From NCBI GenBank assembly GCA_001804025.1, contig MHFC01000075.1, forward strand, positions 1 through 8,172: a DNA stretch of 8,172 nucleotides, given 5' to 3'. Every line of letters starts with the position of its first letter. Position 1 is the first letter of the stretch. A program made the translations under genes and the position numbers. Under the pieces are notes generated by a model. It was not told the origin of the DNA. It searched no databases and saw nothing but the letters and a program-made list of their open reading frames with translations. Of the stretch, positions 1 through 5,217 are shown one piece after another. The DNA is from Omnitrophica bacterium GWA2_52_8. Its GTDB lineage: Bacteria > Omnitrophota > Omnitrophia > Omnitrophales > Aquincolibacteriaceae.

Positions 1-2099
1 TATATGTGATGGCAGGCAAAGGCCGGCGCATGCAGGGATTCACTGCCAGCCGGTTTAGGGACAACAAGGGACTGTTTTTTAATCCCGGCGGTGTAAGACG
101 AAATCTTGAACAGCAGCTATTTCAGCGGTTTCATTTTGATGACTCCAAAATTAAGGACGGGGTTTTTGAATTCGCGATTGATTCTGCGGATGTGGGACAG
201 TTCCGGCCCAATTACAGGAAAGTCATCGATCCGGAATGGAACGACGGGCAGGAATCCGTAAAAACGCCGGGGAGAGGCGGTTTTCAGCTGATTGTGAAAA
301 ATATGAGTCTGACGGATCAGCCTGAAGATGCGGCGCAGCTCGGCGTGGTGTTTGTCCTCAAGAGTGAAAAATCCATAAAAACCGGCGGTGCTCATGACAT
401 CGATTTGGTGATTGAAAAACCGTCTGAAAAAGACAGGGAGCGCCTAAAGGAATTGGGTTATGTGCAAACCGATGTACAGGTGAATATGGCCAAATATTAC
501 ACATCTCCCGCAGCGGCCCACTGGTTGATTCGCCAGCTGAACGATCTGCTCAGCCGGTATCCGAATCTTCCGCCCCTCATGAAGGTGGAACATTTTTTTG
601 AAGCCGGAACATTGGGACAAATCGATCCGGAATGGTACAAAAACAGACATCCCGAACTTGTCGAAGTTCCGGGGTTGCTTGAAGATATCCTGAGAATCGC
701 AAAAAATGCACGCGAGATTTTTGGTTTTAATACGGTCAATTTAGGAGAACACACACTCTATTTGCATACGAATAATCCCTCGCAGTCGACGGAAATTCAG
801 AACCAGCTCTATGACCGGCCGGCGATACGCCGCTTGCTGGGTATCGGGATGATTCCTTCACTTGATGGAACCGAGGGAGATTTATGGTACGCGCCTTATG
901 TGACCCGAGAATTGCGCCAAAAGTTTCCCGGCCGAATTATAGGACCGTCTGTCTTGATTGAAGAGGGTGTGGATTCAGAGGATATCGGCCGGCGTGCGAT
1001 CATTACCGGACCTTCAGTCATTCAAAGAGGAAGTCTCATTCTAGGGCACGTGAGCGAAAGTGTCGGCGTGCTTGAGGTGCCGCAGAAAACCTATATAAGG
1101 GATATATTATCGCCTAACCATACCTATACGGCGCCGGCAGGCTTTACCATTGTCGGATATTTAGTCAAGACGCCGGACGGCAAACATCGCATTGTCGATG
1201 CTCGATTCCCGGAGGACTTCGATATTTGGCAGCCGATTGCCGGGGGAACGGCTGCGGATGAATTATACCGATATCAAATAGCTGACCGAAATTACTCGCT
1301 GACGGAGCTTATGGATGCAGTGGATCTTCCGGCTAATGATGCAGTTCATGAAATTTTATCACCCGATAATCTCAAGCAATTCAGGAACAATCCGAGGGCC
1401 GCTGCAAATAGAATTGAAACGAAACTTAGGGAGTTTGGGATCCAGCGGTCCGAAACGCGGAAGCAGTCGGATGCCATGAGCGCTGCGGCGGGTTCAGTTG
1501 CCGAGCTTAAACAGCAAACAATGCCACTCGTTGCGCGGGCGGCCCAATCAGCAGCTGTCGACACTGAAATGGATAAAATCATTGCGGCAATTATTGCAAA
1601 CCCGGCGCCGCTGCTTGAGGCGATTGGAATGACGGCGGCGCAGCGCGGCATTTCTCAATCGTCCGGACGTGCCATGGTCCGCTACCAAAATGATGCTCTG
1701 TCACTGGAGGTCATTCGCAGGGCCATACAAACCGCGGGCGCAAACAGCCGCGAGAAGGTGACGGTGTTTGTTGCTGATGATGAACAGGCGGCCACATTAA
1801 ACCGGGCCTTCCGCGGAAAGATTCTTGTGCTGGGGATTGCCGATGCTGCCGGTTTCTTGCGTACTCAAATGTCCGTATTGAATCTGGCGGCCGAGCAAGT
1901 CCTTCAGGTTGCATGGGATGCGGAGGTTTCGCCTCAAGACCTCATGGCCGCGGTCGCTTTGTCCCGCGAAGCTATGGTTCTGTTGAATTGGGGCGACCAG
2001 CCCGTCATCCCGGATGTTACGGTCCGCCGGCTGTCGTACATTCTTGACCGCGCTGTCGAAGCCTATCGCGCCGAGGTACGCACAAAGCAATCGGCATAA
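1..2099 (+). CDS. Large protein, 3' part; nucleotidyltransferase-like region plus beta-helix and unknown C-terminal extension
   Basis: The reading frame is open from the window edge (first full codon at 3) to the TAA at 2097-2099. The first possible starts, GTG at 6 and ATG at 9, have no visible ribosome binding site context, so this is probably the C-terminal part of a longer protein. Numbering from GTG 6 gives 697 residues. Residues about 110-180 contain VIEKPS followed by a helix/strand pattern (VNMAKYYTSPAAAHWL) that resembles the second half of GT-A sugar-phosphate nucleotidyltransferases. Residues about 311-355 show hexapeptide-like spacing (IIGPSVLI, IITGPSVI, SLILGHV) typical of a left-handed beta-helix. 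An N-terminal GGxGTR-type nucleotide-binding loop is not present and would have to lie upstream. Residues about 440-697 are helical with an alpha/beta stretch (VTVFVADDE, ILVLGIADAAG) and are not recognised. The family assignment is inference from motifs; exact substrate and function are unknown. No signal peptide or membrane segment is visible. Confidence 0.75.
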   Translation, partial: YVMAGKGRRMQGFTASRFRDNKGLFFNPGGVRRNLEQQLFQRFHFDDSKIKDGVFEFAIDSADVGQFRPNYRKVIDPEWNDGQESVKTPGRGGFQLIVKNMSLTDQPEDAAQLGVVFVLKSEKSIKTGGAHDIDLVIEKPSEKDRERLKELGYVQTDVQVNMAKYYTSPAAAHWLIRQLNDLLSRYPNLPPLMKVEHFFEAGTLGQIDPEWYKNRHPELVEVPGLLEDILRIAKNAREIFGFNTVNLGEHTLYLHTNNPSQSTEIQNQLYDRPAIRRLLGIGMIPSLDGTEGDLWYAPYVTRELRQKFPGRIIGPSVLIEEGVDSEDIGRRAIITGPSVIQRGSLILGHVSESVGVLEVPQKTYIRDILSPNHTYTAPAGFTIVGYLVKTPDGKHRIVDARFPEDFDIWQPIAGGTAADELYRYQIADRNYSLTELMDAVDLPANDAVHEILSPDNLKQFRNNPRAAANRIETKLREFGIQRSETRKQSDAMSAAAGSVAELKQQTMPLVARAAQSAAVDTEMDKIIAAIIANPAPLLEAIGMTAAQRGISQSSGRAMVRYQNDALSLEVIRRAIQTAGANSREKVTVFVADDEQAATLNRAFRGKILVLGIADAAGFLRTQMSVLNLAAEQVLQVAWDAEVSPQDLMAAVALSREAMVLLNWGDQPVIPDVTVRRLSYILDRAVEAYRAEVRTKQSA

Positions 2100-2107
2100 C
2101 CCATAAG

Positions 2108-2126
2108 ACTGCCGTTCTCCGGCGGT
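2108..2126 (+). terminator. Possible weak terminator hairpin after the large gene
   Basis: A 7-bp stem (2108-2114 with 2120-2126, one G-T wobble) with a 5-nt loop lies 8 bases after the stop codon. No T-tract follows, so it is a poor intrinsic terminator and may act only as a 3' end stabiliser. Confidence 0.25.
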
Positions 2127-2151
2127 TACCTCGATTAAGACAAATACGCTA

Positions 2152-2181
2152 TTGAACCGGTATGCCGGATGGGATTAAACT
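2152..2181 (+). promoter_or_regulatory. Weak candidate sigma-70 promoter for efp
   Basis: TTGAAC at 2152-2157 and TAAACT at 2176-2181 are separated by 18 bp, each matching 4 of 6 consensus bases. It lies 50 bp upstream of the efp start, in the 133-bp gap after the preceding gene. The match is modest; efp could also be read through from upstream. Confidence 0.25.
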
Positions 2182-2232
2182 ATCCGCCACTCGAACTCAT
2201 CCTTTTAACCGCATCGAAATCAGGGACTAAAA

Positions 2233-2796
2233 ATGCTGACAGCCACAGAAATTCGCGTAGGGAATGTGCTTCGTATCGAAGGCAAGATCTGCAAGGTGAT
2301 GACGCAGGAAATGAAGGGGACCGGAAAATTCGGTAAAACGGTCCATATTAAACTGAAATGTCTCGAAGACGGCCACATTTCCGAGAAGGTGATCCGTGCC
2401 GAGGACAAAGTCGAAAACGTTGACGTGCTGAACGTTAAAATGCAGTATTTGTACCGCGACGGGGACCTTTTTTATTTTATGAATATGGAAAGTTATGAAC
2501 AGTTTACGCTGACGGCCGCTCTTGTCGGAAGGCAGCAGGTTTTTTTGAAAGAGAACGTCGAAATCGACGTCATGTTTGCGGGGGACAGGGCGCTCAGCAT
2601 TGATTTTCCGAAAATCGTTGAATTAAAGGTTGTGTCTGCGGCGCCATCTTCCGCAAGTGATTCCAACTATAAAGAAGCAGAGCTTGAAAACGGGTTAAAA
2701 ATTCTCGTGCCGCAATTTGTCAAGCAAGGAGACGGCGTGCGCGTCCAGGTTGAGGATTTGAGTTATTTGGACCGCGTGACCCGGAAAAGTATCTGA
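2233..2796 (+). CDS. efp: Translation elongation factor P
   Basis: EF-P binds the ribosome between the P and E sites and relieves stalling at proline stretches. The 187-residue length is the usual full length. Residues 1-62 form the N-terminal KOW-like domain (IRVGNVLRIEGKICKV), about 63-125 the first OB domain (YLYRDGDLFYFMNMESYEQ), and about 126-187 the second OB domain with the family motif LENGLKILVPQFVKQGD. A weak Shine-Dalgarno AGGGA (2222-2226) sits 6 nt before the ATG and supports this start. The domain I tip reads GTGKFGK, with K32 or K35 at the place of the lysine that is modified in E. coli EF-P; it has one residue more than the PGKG tip of E. coli and somewhat recalls the TGKHG loop of eIF5A. 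No modification gene (epmA, epmB, earP) is in the window. The protein ends EDLSYLDRV, a divergent form of the usual GEYVxRV-like terminus. Identification is very secure. Confidence 0.97.
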   Translation: MLTATEIRVGNVLRIEGKICKVMTQEMKGTGKFGKTVHIKLKCLEDGHISEKVIRAEDKVENVDVLNVKMQYLYRDGDLFYFMNMESYEQFTLTAALVGRQQVFLKENVEIDVMFAGDRALSIDFPKIVELKVVSAAPSSASDSNYKEAELENGLKILVPQFVKQGDGVRVQVEDLSYLDRVTRKSI

Positions 2797-3109
2797 CGCT
2801 ATCGCGTGTCTGCCGTCGGCAGAATCCGCTCCTGAAAAATATTGCCCCGGGGTTTTATCCTGAAAGTGTAAAATCCGGGATCTCCACCCATTCATGAGTT
2901 ATCGCATCTCATTTGTTATCAATCGGATACGTGATTGATGCGTGCAAGCTCTTGATAAACAAACCCCTGCAGCCGATAATTTACCCATCTCATTGAGAGT
3001 GCAACTTTCAACAGGGCTTTTGCAAAATGGACAGCCGGCGGCGTGTTTTCCCTATGGGCGCCGGCAATTTTGTAAAAACTCAGCTTTAACTCAAACTGAC
3101 AGGTGGGAC
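2797..3109. other. 313-bp intergenic region with small hairpins, no gene seen
   Basis: No convincing coding sequence lies here. A 6-bp stem with 3-nt loop follows efp (2809-2814/2818-2823) without a T-tract. Another hairpin pairs 2918-2924 with 2933-2939. The best structure is just upstream of the small gene at 3110: 3034-3040 pairs with 3059-3065 (GCCGGCG/CGCCGGC) and, outside it, 3023-3028 pairs with 3067-3072 (CAAAAT/ATTTTG). This could be a leader structure or a weak terminator, as AATTTTG follows the GC stem. I recognise no riboswitch class. Confidence 0.4.
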
Positions 3110-3391
3110 ATGGCAGAGGAAAAAAATAAGAAAGATGAAGCAAAAAGTAAACCGCAACCGTCAAAAAAGCAGGAACCGGCAGTAGAAGCACAGGCTTCCG
3201 CACCTACTGAATCAAAATCCAGACATCCCAAGGTTACCGCCATGACGCTCGCTCAAGTCGAAACGGCGATTAGCGACTGCCGCAAGAAAATGGGCGGGGA
3301 CCAATCGCGGCATGTCCGGTCTCTGATTGCCCAGCGCGAAGTTTTGCTTCGCTATCGAGATGTCAAGCCGTCATTGCGCAAAGCCGCATAG
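3110..3391 (+). CDS. Small lysine-rich protein of unknown function
   Basis: The predicted product has 93 residues. I chose ATG 3110 because AGGTGG (3101-3106) precedes it and because codons upstream in the same open frame (back to 2942) read as hairpin-bearing non-coding DNA. The first 40 residues are charged and low-complexity (many K, E, Q, P and A), likely disordered. Residues about 45-85 look like two amphipathic helices (LAQVETAISDCRKKM, RHVRSLIAQREVLLRY) that could form a small helical hairpin or dimer. There is no signal peptide, membrane segment or catalytic motif, and I do not recognise a family. Basic tail plus helical domain would fit nucleic-acid or ribosome association, but this is speculation. 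The stop codon overlaps the left arm of the inverted repeat starting at 3390. It could be co-transcribed with efp across a 313-bp gap or independent. Confidence 0.6.
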   Translation: MAEEKNKKDEAKSKPQPSKKQEPAVEAQASAPTESKSRHPKVTAMTLAQVETAISDCRKKMGGDQSRHVRSLIAQREVLLRYRDVKPSLRKAA

Positions 3392-3673
3392 TACCGCGTC
3401 AACATTGATTTTAGTCCGGTTTTTCTCATCGATTAGGTGAATCGATGAGAAAACCGCTTTGGACGCATGGGGTTGCATCCAAAGTTTTGCGCCCGCGTTT
3501 TAACAGGGCGCAAAAGACAACCCCTGTGGTACAAATAAAAAAGCCCATTTGCACCACAGCCTCCGCGAGGGCATTTCTCATTGGTGATGAGAAATGCGGG
3601 TTAGGGGAAACGCGGTACTGTGGGCGTCTTCGATTAACGGTAGAACTGATAATTTTAAGGTTGACGCGCTACT
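3390..3673 (-). ncRNA. Multi-hairpin structured element; candidate structured RNA or palindromic mobile element
   Basis: The element is closed by an imperfect inverted repeat (3390-3403 with 3660-3673, 13 of 14 pairs). The same left arm also pairs perfectly with 3610-3619 (AGTACCGCGT/ACGCGGTACT). Inside are: a hairpin at 3417-3456 (about 17 bp, one bulge, loop AGGTG); 3458-3466/3475-3483 (9 positions, one imperfect); 3485-3494/3506-3515 (10 bp perfect); 3524-3536/3547-3559 (7+5 bp around one imperfect pair); and 3571-3581/3587-3597 (11 bp perfect, loop TGGTG). Bases 3469-3475 (GGGGTTG) can pair with 3518-3524, a possible pseudoknot. The imperfect pairs C3464-A3477 and A3531-C3552 become G-U wobbles when read from the minus strand, so minus is the preferred strand. 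No known RNA family was recognised, and no promoter or T-tract terminator is clear. It may instead be a foldback mobile element. Confidence 0.35.
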
Positions 3674-3705
3674 AAGTAATCATTCAAAAGTTTTTTCATA
3701 TTTGT

Positions 3706-3758
3706 GGCTGCTATTTCCCTCTCCCGCCGGGAGAGGGCCATGGTGAGGGGAAGCAGCC
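3706..3758. repeat. REP/MITE-like compound palindrome 1
   Basis: The inner 9-bp stem pairs 3717-3725 with 3729-3737 (CCCTCTCCC/GGGAGAGGG, loop GCC). The outer 7-bp stem pairs 3706-3712 with 3752-3758 (GGCTGCT/AGCAGCC). The GGGAGAGGG...GGTGAGGGG layout resembles palindromic intergenic repeats common in many Gram-negative genomes. Confidence 0.6.
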
Positions 3759-3790
3759 TTATGCTAATTAAAAAATATTTGACCCTTCAT

Positions 3791-3859
3791 CCTCACCTTC
3801 TTGCATCCCGTCCGCCAAACAGAGTTGGCGGATCCGTCCTTCGGCGGACAGGGAGAAGG
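3791..3859. repeat. REP/MITE-like compound palindrome 2
   Basis: An 8-bp perfect stem pairs 3811-3818 with 3825-3832 (TCCGCCAA/TTGGCGGA). Alternatively 3810-3816 pairs with 3843-3849 (GTCCGCC/GGCGGAC), extended by CCTTC-type bases at the left and GAAGG at the right. CCTCACC at 3791-3797 is also complementary to GGTGAGG at 3742-3748 in palindrome 1, so the two could fold together. A degenerate relative without a clean stem spans about 3876-3940. Confidence 0.5.
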
Positions 3860-3950
3860 GAATGGTTAATGGGCTAACCTCTTTATCCTCTTTCTCGCTC
3901 TGCCGGCGGATGCCTGCCTGCAGCAGGAAGGGGGTAAATCCAGGCCGGAT

Positions 3951-3986
3951 CCCCGCTTATCCGCCTTGGGCGGAATACATGCGGGG
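3951..3986. repeat. Nested palindrome with TCCGCC/GGCGGA core
   Basis: The inner stem pairs 3960-3965 with 3969-3974 (TCCGCC/GGCGGA, loop TTG). The outer stem pairs 3951-3956 with 3981-3986 (CCCCGC/GCGGGG). It is followed by TTAAAATATT, so a termination role on the plus strand is possible but the T-tract is poor. It shares the TCCGCC core with palindrome 2 and with the insert in the broken tRNA copy. Confidence 0.55.
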
Positions 3987-4097
3987 TTAAAATATTAAAA
4001 GACTTATGCACTGTTACTTAGTCGTACCACCGACAAAAAACGGCGTATCATTCAGTTAAGTTAGATCCGCCTATAAAGCCGGAGAACTCCGCGTCTT

Positions 4098-4769
4098 ATG
4101 AAGTATCGCGTGCTTCGCAAAAAAACGATTTTTTCAAAAGGCCCTATCCATCTTGTGGATTGCGATATCCGCATGCCCTCCGGTAAAAAACTCTCGCGGC
4201 AGATCCTGGAGCATGCGGGAGCCGTAGTGATTCTTCCGCGTATCGCGCCGTCCCGCTATTTGTTAATCCGGCAATTCCGGTTTGCGGCTGGAACCTGGAT
4301 TTGGGAATTTCCGGCGGGCGGTATTGAAAAAGGTGAAGGGCTGGTCCGCTCGGCGAACCGCGAATTAATGGAGGAAACGGGATATCGCGCCGGGCGATGG
4401 AAGCGCTTGATTCATTTTTATCCGACGCCGGGCATATCGGCCGAAATTATGTATCTTTATCTGGCGGAGGATCTGCATCCCCAAAAAGCTGCCGGGGATG
4501 AGGATGAGGAGATTGAGGTCCACAGTTTTACGCTGAAAGAGATCGGGAATATGGTCCGGCAAGGCAAGATCATCGATGCCAAGACGATTCTTGGATATTA
4601 TCTTTTGCTCGAACACTCAAAAAACATCCGCCGCAGAAGTTTTTCCAAAAAAAAAATTAGCTGGAGGTCAGAAAAGTTTTTTGAGCTGACGCCGTCCTGC
4701 CGTAGATTTCCAGTGAAGTTCGCGCAATCTCGCTGCCGGCCGGGAATCCCATATCTCAGAAAATATTAG
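4098..4769 (+). CDS. nudF: Nudix hydrolase, NudF-type ADP-ribose pyrophosphatase, with atypical C-terminal tail
   Basis: Members of this family hydrolyse ADP-ribose (and related nucleotide sugars) to AMP and ribose 5-phosphate in the cytoplasm. A complete Nudix box (G-x5-E-x7-RE-x2-EE-x-G) spans residues 74-96: G74, E80, R88, E89, E92, E93, G95. The segment FYPTPGISAE downstream matches the ADP-ribose-specific loop (P-x-PG-x-S/A-x-E) of the NudF group, and DEDEEIEV...GKIIDAKTILGYYLL is the usual end of the fold. About 51 further residues (from about 173) are basic and unlike the family; they are encoded partly by a tRNA-like repeat (4651-4690). A run of ten A (4647-4656) precedes this tail: one extra A would give TAG at once and a 187-residue product of normal family length. 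The start at ATG 4098 has only a weak GGAG about 13 nt upstream. The enzyme assignment is firm; the precise substrate is inferred and the tail is doubtful. Confidence 0.88.
   Translation: MKYRVLRKKTIFSKGPIHLVDCDIRMPSGKKLSRQILEHAGAVVILPRIAPSRYLLIRQFRFAAGTWIWEFPAGGIEKGEGLVRSANRELMEETGYRAGRWKRLIHFYPTPGISAEIMYLYLAEDLHPQKAAGDEDEEIEVHSFTLKEIGNMVRQGKIIDAKTILGYYLLLEHSKNIRRRSFSKKKISWRSEKFFELTPSCRRFPVKFAQSRCRPGIPYLRKY
4651..4690 (-). repeat. tRNA-Thr 3'-end-like repeat, copy A (inside the nudF tail)
   Basis: Positions 4651-4672 match 5087-5108, the 3' trailer, acceptor end and start of the T-arm of the real tRNA-Thr, at 21 of 22 bases. The T-stem pair is also kept (GTCAG 4667-4671, CTGAC 4686-4690), but the loop is enlarged to 14 nt and the similarity is lost beyond it. 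It cannot form a tRNA. Confidence 0.6.
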
Positions 4770-4771
4770 AG

Positions 4772-4928
4772 GCGGTTTCATAAGACATTTTAAGCTTAGT
4801 TCTCATTTGTCATTGCGAGGAGGCCATAAGGCCGACGAAGCAATCTCCAAGGGGAAACCCGGATTGCCGCGCTCCCTTCGGTCGCTCGCAATGACGAATA
4901 AAGGAGTTACGCAGACTTATGAAACCGC
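4772..4928. repeat. Nested inverted-repeat element with a GTCATTGCGAG-type palindrome inside
   Basis: The outer 13-bp perfect inverted repeat pairs 4772-4784 (GCGGTTTCATAAG) with 4916-4928. Inside, an 11-bp perfect inverted repeat pairs 4809-4819 (GTCATTGCGAG) with 4885-4895 and encloses GAAGCAATCT-type sequence. The inner unit has the look of the GTCATTGCGAGG palindromic repeat found dispersed in many bacterial genomes. No protein is encoded, so if mobile it would depend on a transposase elsewhere. The gap between nudF and the tRNA is otherwise occupied only by the broken tRNA copy. Confidence 0.65.
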
Positions 4929-4981
4929 TTTTAGCTAGTGCATAGACGCAATAGGGCATTGTGTCTGATACCTGTATATTT

Positions 4982-5073
4982 AAAAAAATTAGCTGGAGGT
5001 CGGGATTGCCCGCCAAAATGACCGGCGGGTCCGCCGTGCTTCATGGCGGAAACTACGACCTACGGTTTACGAA
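4982..5073 (-). pseudogene. Broken tRNA-Thr copy B, interrupted by hairpin-rich insert
   Basis: Reading the minus strand, 5073-5055 is identical over 19 nt to tRNA-Thr from the anticodon loop through the variable region (plus-strand counterpart 5118-5136). After an insert at about 5002-5054, the sequence resumes with the acceptor end and A/T trailer (4983-5001). The T-arm is replaced by the insert, which carries two 6-bp stems with 9-nt loops (5009-5014/5024-5029 and 5030-5035/5045-5050). The 5' half of the tRNA is missing, so it is not functional. The acceptor base variant (GGAGG instead of GGTGG) is shared with copy A. Confidence 0.65.
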
Positions 5074-5094
5074 GAGTCTGGATATTAAAAAATT

Positions 5095-5167
<73 letters not shown>

Positions 5168-5188
5168 GCATTCAATTTCAAGCCGCGT

Positions 5189-5217
5189 ATTTTACTAAAT
5201 CAAAAGCTTTCTCTCAA
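5189..5217 (-). promoter_or_regulatory. Sigma-70 promoter for tRNA-Thr
   Basis: On the minus strand, TTGAGA (5217-5212) and TAAAAT (5194-5189) are 17 bp apart, each matching 5 of 6 consensus bases. The start of transcription would fall about 15 nt before the mature 5' end at 5167. The -35 box overlaps the rpoN stop codon. Confidence 0.6.

Noticed and set aside
2841..2865. Terminator at the CCCCGGGG-TTTT stretch after efp
   Set aside because: The GC palindrome has no loop and cannot form a stable short hairpin before the four T.
2942..3109. Upstream extension of the small gene's open frame
   Set aside because: No start signal; the stretch carries a hairpin and low-quality coding content. ATG 3110 has the better ribosome binding site.
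3390..3673. Integron attC site array or retron RNA
   Set aside because: Hairpins and end inverted repeats invite both ideas, but no GTTRRRY/RYYYAAC core pairs, no integrase and no reverse transcriptase are in the window.
3445..3675. 76-residue plus-strand open frame
   Set aside because: It runs straight through the hairpins of the structured element, has no ribosome binding site, and its composition reflects the palindromes. No family features.
3706..3986. CRISPR array
   Set aside because: Palindromes differ in sequence and spacing; there are no identical direct repeats with uniform spacers and no cas genes.
4810..5016. 68-residue minus-strand open frame
   Set aside because: It lies entirely in the GTCATTGCGAG repeat and broken tRNA copy, so it is a by-product of repeats.
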